From NCBI GenBank assembly GCA_013400115.1, contig VXBP01003486.1:806001-870000 (forward strand): a stretch of DNA of 64,000 bases. The letters run 5' to 3'. Below, one piece after another: positions 55,401 to 64,000 of the stretch. The notes under the pieces were generated by a model. The model was not told the origin of the DNA. It did not search any database and worked only from the letters and a program-made list of their open reading frames with translations. This DNA is from Rhinopomastus cyanomelas (taxonomy: Eukaryota > Chordata > Aves > Bucerotiformes > Rhinopomastidae). The number at the start of each line of letters is the position of its first letter. Positions within the stretch are counted from its first letter, which is position 1. A program made the translations under genes and the position numbers.

Positions 55401-58400
55401 CTGTACTATCTGAGTTGGAATGCTTCCAGGGATGGAGCTTATACCACCTCTCTGGGCAACCTGGGCCAGTGTTTTACCACCCTCGTCATAAAAAACTTCT
55501 TCCTTGTATCTTATCTGAAGCTCCTCTTTTGGTACTGAAAGGCCATAGTAAGGTCTCACTGAGACTTCTCCAGACTGAACAACCCCAGTTCCAGCCCCTT
55601 GATTTTTAGAGGCCTCCTCTGGACCTCCATGTCTTTCATGTGCTGAGGATCCTAGAGATCCCTTGTATTAGAGTCACTGAATGACTCAATCACTGAACAT
55701 CAGGGATTGGAAGGGACCACAAAAGATCATCTCGTCCAGTTCCCCTGCCACAGCAGGATCACCTAGATCAAGTTGCACAGGAACATGTCCAGGTGGGTTT
55801 TAAATGTTTTCAGAGAAGGAGACTCTGCAACCCACCTTGGGCAGCCCCTTCCAGTGCTCTGTCACCCTCATTATGAAGAATTTCCTTCTCATATTTATGT
55901 GGAACCTCCTATGTTACAGCTGATACCCATTGTCTCAGCGTTAGATGACAGGGAGAAGACCCTGGGTCCATCCTCCTGACACTCACCCATTAATGAGGTG
56001 ACCCCTCAGGGATCGTGTCAGTGCAGAGGTACATCTCCTCAGAACAGGCATGGAACAAGCTGGAGCAGTCCTAGAGGTATCAGTAACACCGTGCTGATGC
56101 TGAATTTGTGGAGCAGAAAAGAGAATGTATCATCAGCCATCGAAGGCAGGACAGGTAGAAGCACCTGCAGAGATGACTTCAGGGATTCCTTGCTCCTGGT
56201 TTGGAAACTGTCTGTGGTGCTGCTCGAGTTACTCCTATAGCTTGTAACATCAGTAGTGCTGTATGAAAGCTGTTGGAGTTTGCTGCAAGTGAGCTGTTTC
56301 CAGTCTTGCAATCAAAGCTGTTTTATTGGTTTGGTGCATTGCTGGAGGCAGTTAGCCAAGGTTTATTGTCCCAAAGTGAACACAGCTGCTTCTGCGGCCC
56401 GGCGTGCCGTGTAGATGTTAAACACTGCGCAGTGCTGTGCAGGCACGCCGACTCGTGGAGCCATAGCAGAGGTTTGACACTGCGCTGCGTGGTGCCAGAA
56501 TTACCGCACGGAGCCTTAGGTGTTTCAGGTCCTGATTTGAAAGTGGGTTTGTTGATACCAATACTTTACCTGAAGAATTGATTCGTTTGTTTCTGCAGAT
56601 TGATCCAACAGCAGACGCGAGTTTCTTGGGCTGGATTATAGCTTCCTACAGCATTGGCCAAATGGTTGCCTCTCCCCTGTTTGGCTTGTGGTCCAATTAC
56701 CGGCCAAGGAGAGAACCTCTTGTCATCTCAACAGCGATTTCGGTGGCTGCTAATTGTCTTTATGCCTATGTACACGTACCTCATTCGCACAACAAATACT
56801 ACATGCTGACTGCTCGTGCTCTCGTGGGATTTGGAGCAGGTAACCGCAGCAAAACTTGCGTTTCTGGAGCTTGTGACGTTTGGTGTCTTGTGTGAGACAG
56901 TTAACGTGGTATCTCAGCAGCACATTTACCACAGAATCATAGAATCATTATGGCTGGAAACGTCCTCCAGGATCATCAAGTCCAGCCCTCATCCCAACAT
57001 CTCCCTAACCCCTGGACTGTGATGTGAATGATAAGTAATTACTTACAAGTCGGCCAATATTCAATCGTCATTTTATTGCATAATTTAGAATCATAGAATC
57101 ATGGAATTGTTAGGGATTGGAAGGGACCCCAGAAGATCATCTAGTCCAATCCCCCTGCCACAGCAGGCTCACTTCACTGGAGAGGTTATGGAATCAGAAA
57201 CACTCAGGGTTGGAAGGGACCACCTGATCATCCAGTTCCAACCCCCCCCCACCAGGCTGGAACACCCCAACCTAGACCAGGCTGGCCTTTAACACCTCCA
57301 GGGTTGGGGCCCCAACCACCTCCCTGGGCAACCCATTCCAGGCTCTCACCACTCTCATGGTGAAGAACTTCCTCCTCACATCCAGTCTAAATCTACCCAT
57401 CCCCAGCTTTGCTCCATTGCCCCTAGTCCTGTCGCTGCCTGCCATCCTAAATAGTCCCTCCTCAGCCTTTTTGTAGGCCCCCTTCAGATGCTGATATATT
57501 GGCAGTTGTGTATAAATGCTGGGGGAGGGGAGTTTACTTTTGTGGAAAATAAGAACACACCACCCCTAACATAAATGTAACTGGATAATTTAAGAGTGTA
57601 ACCTGGTGTGTACTTGCACACTGTTGGGATTCTCTTTTCTAAGGAAACGTGGCTGTAGTTCGATCGTATATTGCGGGTGCCACTTCTCTTAGGGAAAGAA
57701 CAAGTGCGATGGCCAATACCAGTGCCTGCCAAGCAGTTGGCTTCATACTAGGACCAGGTAAAACTTCTCTTCTTTCCTCACCTCTCCAGTACATTTGGCA
57801 TTGGAAGTAGTGACATTCAGCAGGGTTTTGGTGCTGCAAGGTGTAGCTTGTCTGTGGTGTCAAAGTTTAATGGGATCTACTTGTACAGAACTGGTGTGTG
57901 CCCACAGGAATTCAGCACTGCAGTCTGAAAACATTCTAATTGTAGTTAAAAGCTGGTTTGGATTGCTGGCTGCAGGAAAAGCAAGTTGCAAGATGCTCTC
58001 TTGTACAAGTCTCCACTGTCTAGTCCCTGACCAGTGTAATGTTGCTGTGCTCAGGCAAACGTTGCCACCTTTCCAAAATGACTGAAAATCTTACCTTGCT
58101 TCACACAATGCAGAAGATAACATCCAACAGATGTTTCTGACTGTGTGGCAACGATCACAACATCTTGGTATTTATGTGATTTGCTCAGAATGTTAAGCAC
58201 AGCAAATTCCCTTTGCTGATTCCACGGGGACTCACAGTTTCGTAACAGTACTAAGCAAACTCTACTTTTCTGGGCACCAATTTATAGATTAAGTAAAGCT
58301 CCACAACTTCTTTTTTTTCAGTAGCTGGTCTTTAGCAGAAGATATAGTCCACTCCCAGGTTTTCTACGTAGAAGTTAAAAATCAGCTGCCTGCACATGGT

Positions 58401-61400
58401 GAAGAAGTTTAACCTTTGTTACTGTCAGAATTCAGCCCTTTAAGTGTCACCCTGTTGCTGACAGAGCATGTTTGTGTGCAGCCAAGTAGTTTCCTAGCTA
58501 AGTGAGATCCTGCTGGTAGCCATCAGTTTCTTTAGAGCAGGATATTCAAAATGTAAGATGTTTGACAGGTACAATATTTCAATTTTACTTAGGAATTAGA
58601 ACATCTTTGCTTACCAAGTGTTATGCATTTATTCTATATGTGTCCCAGTGTTTCCGTAACAACTTCAAGATATTATTAATACAAGTATGTTTTTAAGTTT
58701 TTCAGACATGTTTTACACTTATTGGAGAAGAAGGAATAACATGGAAATTAATTCAGCTTCAGCTGAACATGTATACGACGCCAGTTTTATGTGGAGCTCT
58801 CTTAGGAGTGATTAATATTGTCCTCATCTTTGCTATATTCAGGTAAACAAGTCAAAAACAAATTGTGACTTGTTTTTGTGGGAGGCTTGTAACGAATCAT
58901 ATGCTGCTCAGGAGGAGGAGTAAAATGTTAAATTAGAGGAAAAGAGCTGATAGATTACTGTTAGTTTTATTAAATTTTAAATGTTGATTGCTTCTGCAGA
59001 TGTCTTTTCTCTAGAGAAAGAAGGTGGCTTGTCTGTAGGGTTCTCACTGTGTCTTTCATTTGAGAACCTCAGGGAGGGGACTTTTATGTGTTACGGTGGC
59101 AGCGAGGGGAGAGGCACACAGATTTGTGATGTTCTCCCACTGGAATGTTTTCTTTCTTGAGTGTACTGCTGTTCCCTGCAGTCATAGAATCATTGGGGAT
59201 TAGAAGGGACCTTGCAAGATGAACCAAGGGGAAACCACAGAGATGGTGCTTAAAGGAGCTGGCAATTAGAAATACTTTAAATGAGACTTTATAGTACATA
59301 AATCTTACATCTTAAACATTAATGAAAACCATTCTAAATTTCCAGAGAGCATCGAGTGGATGACATGGGACGGCAGTGCAATAGTGTCAATTCTGAAGAA
59401 GGTACCTCTGCTTTCTTGAAAAACTCACTCTGTGGTGCTTATTTTGAAGCACTGCAATACAGATAAGCACTTGGGCTTACTCTGAGGTCTGATGGATTGG
59501 GAAAACACGCGAGTGTTCGCGTACAGCATCTCAATGAAGTGTGTGATGTGTAAGTAAGGTGGGCTAGTGAGACTTGAGTACAGCAATGGCTACGTGCAGT
59601 GTAGCAGCTGGCCTTCGCTGTGTTCCCTTCCTTTACCCAGTTCACAGTTTGATAAACGTGCCGAGCGCCCTTTTCACTTCACAAATTAAAAGTGTGTGAA
59701 AGGTGATCTTAAATCTCTCAAATTCTCTGGAACTCGCCAGTCTCAGTCATTAGGTGTCTGTCTAAAATGGGAACTGCGTGCGTGCAGCACACGTGGTGGT
59801 TTGCGTACGGAAACATTTCACCCAGGTTAGAGGAACAAAGGCTCCGTAGTGGTGCAGAGAATTCTGCTGCTGTGTACTTCTGGCTTTGCAAGAGGAAGAT
59901 GTTTAAAGAAGTTTGCTTATTTTGCTGCCACCCAGGACCTGTCAGTCGCAGTGTTAGAGTGGGACAACATGTGGTGAAACCAATTTGTAAATCATTTTCT
60001 CTCACTGTCAAGAGGAACTGGCATTTCAACAGCTGCATTTTGATTTTAAAACATTATACTGCAATTGTCAAAACATCTAACTGCCTAGGCCCCCACCACC
60101 CTGTGCATTAAATACCTACCAGAGAAAGGAAATCATGACTGTTTGTAATTTGTAGATGTGTAAGAGAAGCTCAGTTTGCAGTTTAGATCATTCTCATTCT
60201 CTTCCAGAAAGCGCTGTTCAGGATGAGGACGCAGAAGGAAACATTGACCACGTTGCTGTGGTAGCAATCAATTTGCTTTTCTTCGTCATCTTGTTTGTGT
60301 TTGCTGTGTTTGAAACGTAAGTTTGTCTGCTTGCCCTCAAGATACTTGACATGAAATTAGCCTGGGTGCATGCAAAGACATGAAGTTAGCCTGGGTGTGC
60401 ATGCAAAAGCTCTTCTGTTGCGTTAATTCTCTTAACCCCTCACAAATAGAAACCCAAAACTGCAAGCAATTCAGTTGGTGTACGCTGACCCACAGCAGTG
60501 AGTTAAAGGGCTGAAAGTAATGAATTAAGGGAACTGAAAATAGGCAGCGTACAGTTTGCTCTGTATGACACAGAGTAAAAGCTTTTGAGTGGACTGCAGA
60601 ATCCTGGAGCCATTCAGGCAGATCTATATCCTCAACTGCATTTATTTTGTAAAAAGTAGAGGTTTTGATTTGGGTTGTCTGCAGTCTTCAGACAGAACTG
60701 TCTTCACCTGAGTGTCTTGTTCTATCCTTTCTGTTCTGTTCAGCTCCAGAAGCTCTTTAAATGATTATTTCTCTAATGATGGAAACAATTGAGGCAGTTT
60801 TTTCCTTAAATACAGTATTTTACATGATTGGTTTTTATACCTAAAGAAGTACTGCCAGATTTTCTGTACGTAAGAAAATAAGTGGAATAAAACATCACTC
60901 TAGGCTGAAGTATCCTTGTGCTTTGTTAAATTTATAAACCACTGTGAGGATACAAGATTTATTTTGTAAGTGTTTTGATCTCTAATGTAGGTGAAATTCT
61001 TTTAACAGTAAATCCCTGTCTTAATCACATTATTTTTAGAAGATCTTGTTCCTAGAGGCTGGACTGACACAGTATTAAATGCTTGTTATTATATTCACAA
61101 GGCCTGTTTTTTAATTTCCCTCTGTTTCTTTGCTTTAACTCCATCATCTTTTCATTAAATGGATTAGTGATGCTTCTGAATATGGCTGATGTTCACACAG
61201 TGTGTATTTTGTTTATCAGGTTTAGTTCTGATCGGCCGCACATGACAGAATTAGTTCATAACCAGCTGTGTTTCGTTGTGTACCAGTCAGGAGGGAAGGC
61301 TTCTGTACCAGTGTGTTTGACGTGGAAGTGACTGGGCAGGAGAAGCACTGTTTTAATCAATCTCATTGTGTTCTGTTGATTCAGCATAGCTACTCCACTG

Positions 61401-63618
61401 ACGATGGATATGTATTCGTGGACCAGGAAACAGGCTGTTTTTTATAATGGAGTAATCCTGAGTGTGGTTGGCATTGAGTCAGTTCTTGCTTTCATGGTGG
61501 TTAAACCGCTGTCTAAAAGGTATGAGTTTGGAATTTGTCAGGGTGTTGTTTTAGCCCTAAGTGTGAGCAGCCTCGTGGTGAGGCCAAATCTGTGTCACTT
61601 ACGTCTTCTGCTCGCTCGTGGGTTTGGGTTTACTGTGACAGTGAAGAACTTCCCGTGTGGACACAGCCGTGATGCTGTGGCAGTTCTTTATTCTGTTGGT
61701 GTAACCCCCTTCCTCGTCCCCTAGAATCCCAAGAAAAACAGGTTTTAAGTTACTGTGATGTTGCAGTGGAAGCAGGGGCTGTGTCACTGGCTCCTTCCCA
61801 AAGTGTGCTTTACCTAAATGCTATAGTTAACTGTCATGTCATTGTTCGACAGGACCGGTGAGCGTGCCATACTCCATGCAGGGTTACTGATTGTCTTGGT
61901 TGGATTCTTTGTCTTACTGCCTTGGGGGAAAAAACTACCCAATATCCAGTGGCAAGGTACACACTCAACTATCACTGTTATGTTTTACTGAAAGCTATTT
62001 ATTGTGTTTCCTCACTTCAAGAAAGAGATTGAGAGGCTGGAGTGGGTCCAGAGGCTGGGGAAGGGACTGGAGGGAGAGTCTGATGAGAGGCTCAGGGAGC
62101 TGGGGGTGTTTAGCCTGGAGGAGACTCAGGAGGGACCTCATCCTTCTCTCCAGCTCCCTGAAGGGAAGTGTTAGTCAGGTGGGGGTTGGGTTCTTCTCCC
62201 AGACAACTAGCAACAGGACTAGAAGGCAGGGCCTGAAGCTGCCAGGAGAGGGTTAGGTTGGATGTTAGGAAGCCCTTCCTCCTGGAAAGCGTGATCACAC
62301 TGGAACAGAGTGCCCAGGGCAGTGATAGAGTCTCCATCCCTGGAGGTGTTTAAGAAAAGACTAGATGTGACCCTTTTAGTGCCCTGGTTTGGCTAACTGT
62401 GTTGATGTTAGGTCATGGGCTGGGCTTGATGAGCTTGGAGGTCTTTTCCAGCCTCAGGAATTCTGTGATTCTGTACTTTTTTTCCCTTCACGGTGCACAC
62501 AACTTGTTTTCACAGAAGTAAAGAATAACTCCATTCCCAGAACAGCGGCGACCGAAATGTTAATGCCTTTCTGGAGTCTGCCAGCAATGGAGCTGCCATC
62601 CAACGGCACAGTGGAACCCGTGGGCTGCCCCATCACACAGTCCTGGTGCCTGAATACTCCCATGATCTACCTGGCCCAGTACATCAGCTCTGACATACTC
62701 ATAGGGCTGGGCTACCCAGTTTGTAACGTCATGTCCTACACCTTATACTCTAAAATTCTAGGACCAAAACCTCAGGTAAGCACAATGCTTAATGCTTCAA
62801 CACGGGAAGAAGTTTCTAGGAGCTAAAGTCTTTTTTAAAATCCAAGGCAAGTCCCTAGAAAGAAGAATTAGAAAGCAGGGCTTGTACTACAGTGTGTGGG
62901 AAATCAGCATGGAAACTTCAGAACTAAACCCAAAGCTTGTGGCTTTCGTGGGTGTTTTGGAAGAGTCTTTCTTTTGAAAGCACCAATTACATATTTGGAA
63001 TACCAGTGGGGAACAGTGTTCCTGTTGCTTTGTGTGCTGTATCAAGGCCCGAAATGCTATGATACCTCCAGTTATTGACCATTTATGGTGGTGAAACTCA
63101 CAGCAGGCTGGTATTACTGAGTAACAAAAGATGTTCTTCCTTTTCCACCACTTCAATAATTTTCTCTGTGTTTTATTTTGCTTTAAGAGCCTTTATTGGG
63201 AAGTTACGGAGTACGTAGCTCAGTGGAGTCTCAGAATTACCGCGTAGAGAGGCTGAGCAGTGCTTCTCAATATATTAATGAGTTAAGACACATAAGCAAT
63301 TGCTTAAACACTTCTAAATTTTCCAGTTAGGGTCACTGGTGGGGATTATTGGCTCCCAAGATAATTCCTGTATCACTAATACAAGCTATTGCTCTTCCAC
63401 AGGGTGTCTACATGGGCTGGTTAACTGCCTCGGGAAGCGGAGCACGAATCCTCGGGCCAGTTTTTGTGAGCCAAATATACACTCACCTGGGACCACGCTG
63501 GGCTTTCAGCTTAATCTGTGGAGTCGTTGTACTCTCTCTCTTACTCTTGGAGATAGTATACAACAGACTAATTGCATTTTCTGTCAGATATGGAAGGATG
63601 CAAGAAGAGAATTGTTAA
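52355..63618 (+). CDS. MFSD8: MFSD8 (CLN7) gene, complete spliced coding region, 12 exons
   Basis: MFSD8/CLN7 is a 12-helix major-facilitator-superfamily protein of the lysosomal membrane; loss in humans causes a neuronal ceroid lipofuscinosis, and it has been reported to conduct chloride. The 12 exons total 1605 bp, giving 534 residues against 518 in human. Markers include [10 protein letters not shown] before helix 1, IDPTADASFLGWIIASYSIG, the MFS loop GLWSNYRPRREPL, GNVAVVRSYIAGATSLRERT, NIDHVAVVAINLLFF, GERAILHAGLL, LGYPVCNVMSYTLYSKILGP and GVYMGWLTASGSGARILGP. The start ATG has G at -3 and G at +4. The N-terminal EPLLG keeps the dileucine but not the acidic residue four before it. Introns carry many CR1 fragments; no exon is interrupted. 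Confidence 0.97.
53600..53855 (+). mobile_element. CR1 LINE fragment, plus orientation
   Basis: GTGGTTGGGCACTGGAACAG...GGGCTGGACTTGATGATCTG...GATTCTATGATTT, in MFSD8 intron 1. Its 3' half (TAGTCTAGGGGTTAGGGGGG) resembles the copy at 44595. Confidence 0.92.
54097..54182 (+). CDS. MFSD8: MFSD8 exon 2 (start of helix 1)
   Basis: 86 bp encoding [20 protein letters not shown] then LTMFLSSV, matching human [20 protein letters not shown]. The acceptor is CTACAG and the donor GTGAGT. Confidence 0.96.
54585..54628 (+). CDS. MFSD8: MFSD8 exon 3
   Basis: 44 bp encoding GFSIVIMSVWPYLQK (Gly codon split), the end of helix 1. The acceptor is CCAG and the donor GTTTGT. Confidence 0.95.
54895..54972 (+). 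mobile_element. CR1 3' tail, plus orientation
   Basis: GGCTGCACTTGATGATCTTG then GAGGTCTTTTCCAGCCTGAA, in MFSD8 intron 3. Confidence 0.88.
55285..56035 (-). mobile_element. Two consecutive CR1 fragments, minus orientation
   Basis: About 55285-55660 (ATCATAAAATCCTAGAGTGG...) and 55680-56035 (CACTGAACATCAGGGATTGG...), each beginning with an antisense CR1 3' tail. Both lie in MFSD8 intron 3. Confidence 0.9.
56599..56839 (+). CDS. MFSD8: MFSD8 exon 4 (helices 2-3 and MFS loop motif)
   Basis: 241 bp starting IDPTADASFLGWIIASYSIG at residue 76 and containing the helix 2-3 loop GLWSNYRPRREPL. The exon ends FGAG in phase 1 before GTAACC. Confidence 0.97.
56930..57480 (-). mobile_element. Cluster of three CR1 fragments, minus orientation
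   Basis: Antisense tails begin at about 56930 (CACAGAATCATAGAATCATT), 57088 (AATCATAGAATCATGGAATT) and 57185 (TTATGGAATCAGAAACACTC), all in MFSD8 intron 4. The last extends furthest, to about 57480. Confidence 0.9.
57644..57757 (+). CDS. MFSD8: MFSD8 exon 5
   Basis: 114 bp encoding NVAVVRSYIAGATSLRERTS then AMANTSACQAVGFILGP. The acceptor is TTTCTAAG and the donor GTAAAA. The NVAVVR...ERT motif is highly conserved in CLN7. Confidence 0.96.
58698..58842 (+). CDS. MFSD8: MFSD8 exon 6
   Basis: 145 bp encoding FQTCFTLIGEEGITWKLIQL, QLNMYTTPVLCGALLGVINI and VLIFAIF, a lumenal loop and helix 6. The TTTTTAAG acceptor at 58697 is chosen over the CAG eight bases later because it restores the VFQTCF word. 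Confidence 0.95.
59180..59215 (-). mobile_element. Very short CR1 tail
   Basis: TCATAGAATCATTGGGGATT then AGAAGGGACCTTG, in MFSD8 intron 6. Confidence 0.7.
59346..59401 (+). CDS. MFSD8: MFSD8 exon 7 (central cytosolic loop)
   Basis: 56 bp encoding EHRVDDMGRQCNSVNSEE, aligned to human EHRVDDSGRQCKSINFEE. The acceptor is CCAG and the donor GTACCT. Confidence 0.95.
60208..60316 (+). CDS. MFSD8: MFSD8 exon 8 (helix 7)
   Basis: 109 bp encoding SAVQDEDAEGNIDHVAVVAI then NLLFFVILFVFAVFE, ending in phase 2 with GTAAGT. Human has GNIDQVAVVAINVLFF here. Confidence 0.96.
60345..60408 (+). repeat. Short tandem duplication (~33 bp unit)
   Basis: GACATGAAATTAGCCTGGGTGCATGCAAA is followed at once by a slightly altered second copy, GACATGAAGTTAGCCTGGGT..., in MFSD8 intron 8. 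Confidence 0.8.
61385..61519 (+). CDS. MFSD8: MFSD8 exon 9 (helix 8)
   Basis: 135 bp encoding [40 protein letters not shown] and PLSK, ending in phase 2 with GTATGA. Human has [20 protein letters not shown]. Confidence 0.96.
61853..61956 (+). CDS. MFSD8: MFSD8 exon 10 (helix 9)
   Basis: 104 bp encoding TGERAILHAGLLIVLVGFFV then LLPWGKKLPNIQWQ after a split Arg. The donor is GTACAC. Human has [20 protein letters not shown]. Confidence 0.95.
62030..62480 (+). mobile_element. CR1 LINE fragment, plus orientation
   Basis: GAGGCTGGAGTGGGTCCAGA...GGGCTTGATGAGCTTGGAGG...ATTCTGTGATT. It ends about 35 bp before the MFSD8 exon 11 acceptor, so it is very close to that exon's splice signals. Confidence 0.92.
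62516..62775 (+). CDS. MFSD8: MFSD8 exon 11 (glycosylated lumenal loop, helices 10-11)
   Basis: 260 bp beginning EVKNNSIPRTAATEML. The sequon Asn380-Asn-Ser matches human Asn371. The human Asn376 position is Arg385 here, and a different sequon (Asn406-Gly-Thr) occurs downstream. The exon ends LGYPVCNVMSYTLYSKILGP then KPQ, phase 0, GTAAGC. Confidence 0.96.
63403..63618 (+). CDS. MFSD8: MFSD8 last exon (helices 11-12, stop)
   Basis: 216 bp encoding GVYMGWLTASGSGARILGPV, FVSQIYTHLGPRWAFSLICG and a C-terminus RLIAFSVRYGRMQEENC, then TAA. Human ends SVRYGRIQE, so this tail is slightly longer. Confidence 0.97.
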   Translation, partial: GVYMGWLTASGSGARILGPVFVSQIYTHLGPRWAFSLICGVVVLSLLLLEIVYNRLIAFSVRYGRMQEENC

Positions 63619-64000
63619 ATACGTGGCTTGTAGAAAAAGTAAACCCCGTCAGAAAGGATAATATTTATTACTACTTTGTACTGAGGAGAAGCTAACCACT
63701 GTCTGGCTGTGTGCTAACAGTTGCAAGGCTGTAGTTAACACACTGACAGAACACGTAACCTGGTCGTATCCTGATACATGGTCACATCTGCTGCAACAGC
63801 ATTTGCACTCCGCTTTTCCAGCCGCAGAGGAAGGGACGTGAACAAGTCAGACTGGTTTGCCACACATCTGAGCGTGACTACTTTAAACAGTGCACCTCTG
63901 CACTGAGTGCAGCTGTGAAGATCACTGGTTATGTGCATCCTTTCCAGAAAGAAGTAGAGAAATATTTATCTTGATTCTGTGAATCAGGATCGGTATCTCC
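63619..64000 (+). other. MFSD8: MFSD8 3' UTR or flank
   Basis: Non-coding sequence after the MFSD8 stop. No AATAAA or ATTAAA poly(A) signal is seen before the window edge, so the transcript end probably lies beyond it. Confidence 0.6.

Noticed and set aside
1..64000. tRNA or rRNA genes, CRISPR arrays, bacterial operons or phage elements
   Set aside because: None seen. Gene structure and repeats are those of a bird chromosome.

Overview
The window is vertebrate nuclear DNA and almost certainly from a bird. It is littered with CR1 LINE fragments in both orientations, typically ending in the avian GGTTGGAAGGGACC and TCTAGTCCAACC signatures or their complements. Its three genes are split into many short exons with small introns. 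The species cannot be named from the sequence alone.

Three protein genes lie in the order LARP1B (minus strand, 3' end beyond base 1), ABHD18 (minus strand) and MFSD8/CLN7 (plus strand). As I remember the human map, this matches the MFSD8 - ABHD18 - LARP1B order on human chromosome 4q28, read in reverse. I rebuilt the exons by homology, splice-site dinucleotides and codon phase. MFSD8 gives 12 coding exons (534 aa) and ABHD18 gives 12 coding exons (462 aa), both complete. LARP1B gives 14 coding exons covering the N-terminal arm, RG-rich segment, La motif, PAM2-like motif and linker. Its DM15 cap-binding region should lie beyond the left edge.

Layout: 1-19.2 kb, LARP1B exons 14 to 2; 19.2-26.5 kb, LARP1B intron 1 with an unexplained exon-like reading frame at its proximal end; 26.15-27.12 kb, CpG island with LARP1B exon 1; 27.2-33.9 kb, intergenic, holding a 218-codon CR1 ORF2 remnant; 33.9-52 kb, ABHD18; 51.5-52.45 kb, CpG island that serves as a head-to-head promoter for ABHD18 and MFSD8; 52.36-63.62 kb, MFSD8; the rest is MFSD8 3' UTR or flank.

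The genes are not an operon and share no obvious pathway. LARP1B is an RNA-binding protein of the LARP1 family, ABHD18 an alpha/beta-hydrolase, and MFSD8 a lysosomal membrane protein. The clearest special features are an AT-AC (U12-type) intron in ABHD18 followed by a 28-nt microexon; a 425-bp near-perfect duplication around a 150-N gap, which looks like an assembly artefact; a LARP1-like N-terminal exon in LARP1B without a clear start codon; an overlapping uORF in front of ABHD18; and changes in the sorting and glycosylation motifs of MFSD8 relative to human. I found no sign of a wholly new biological system.
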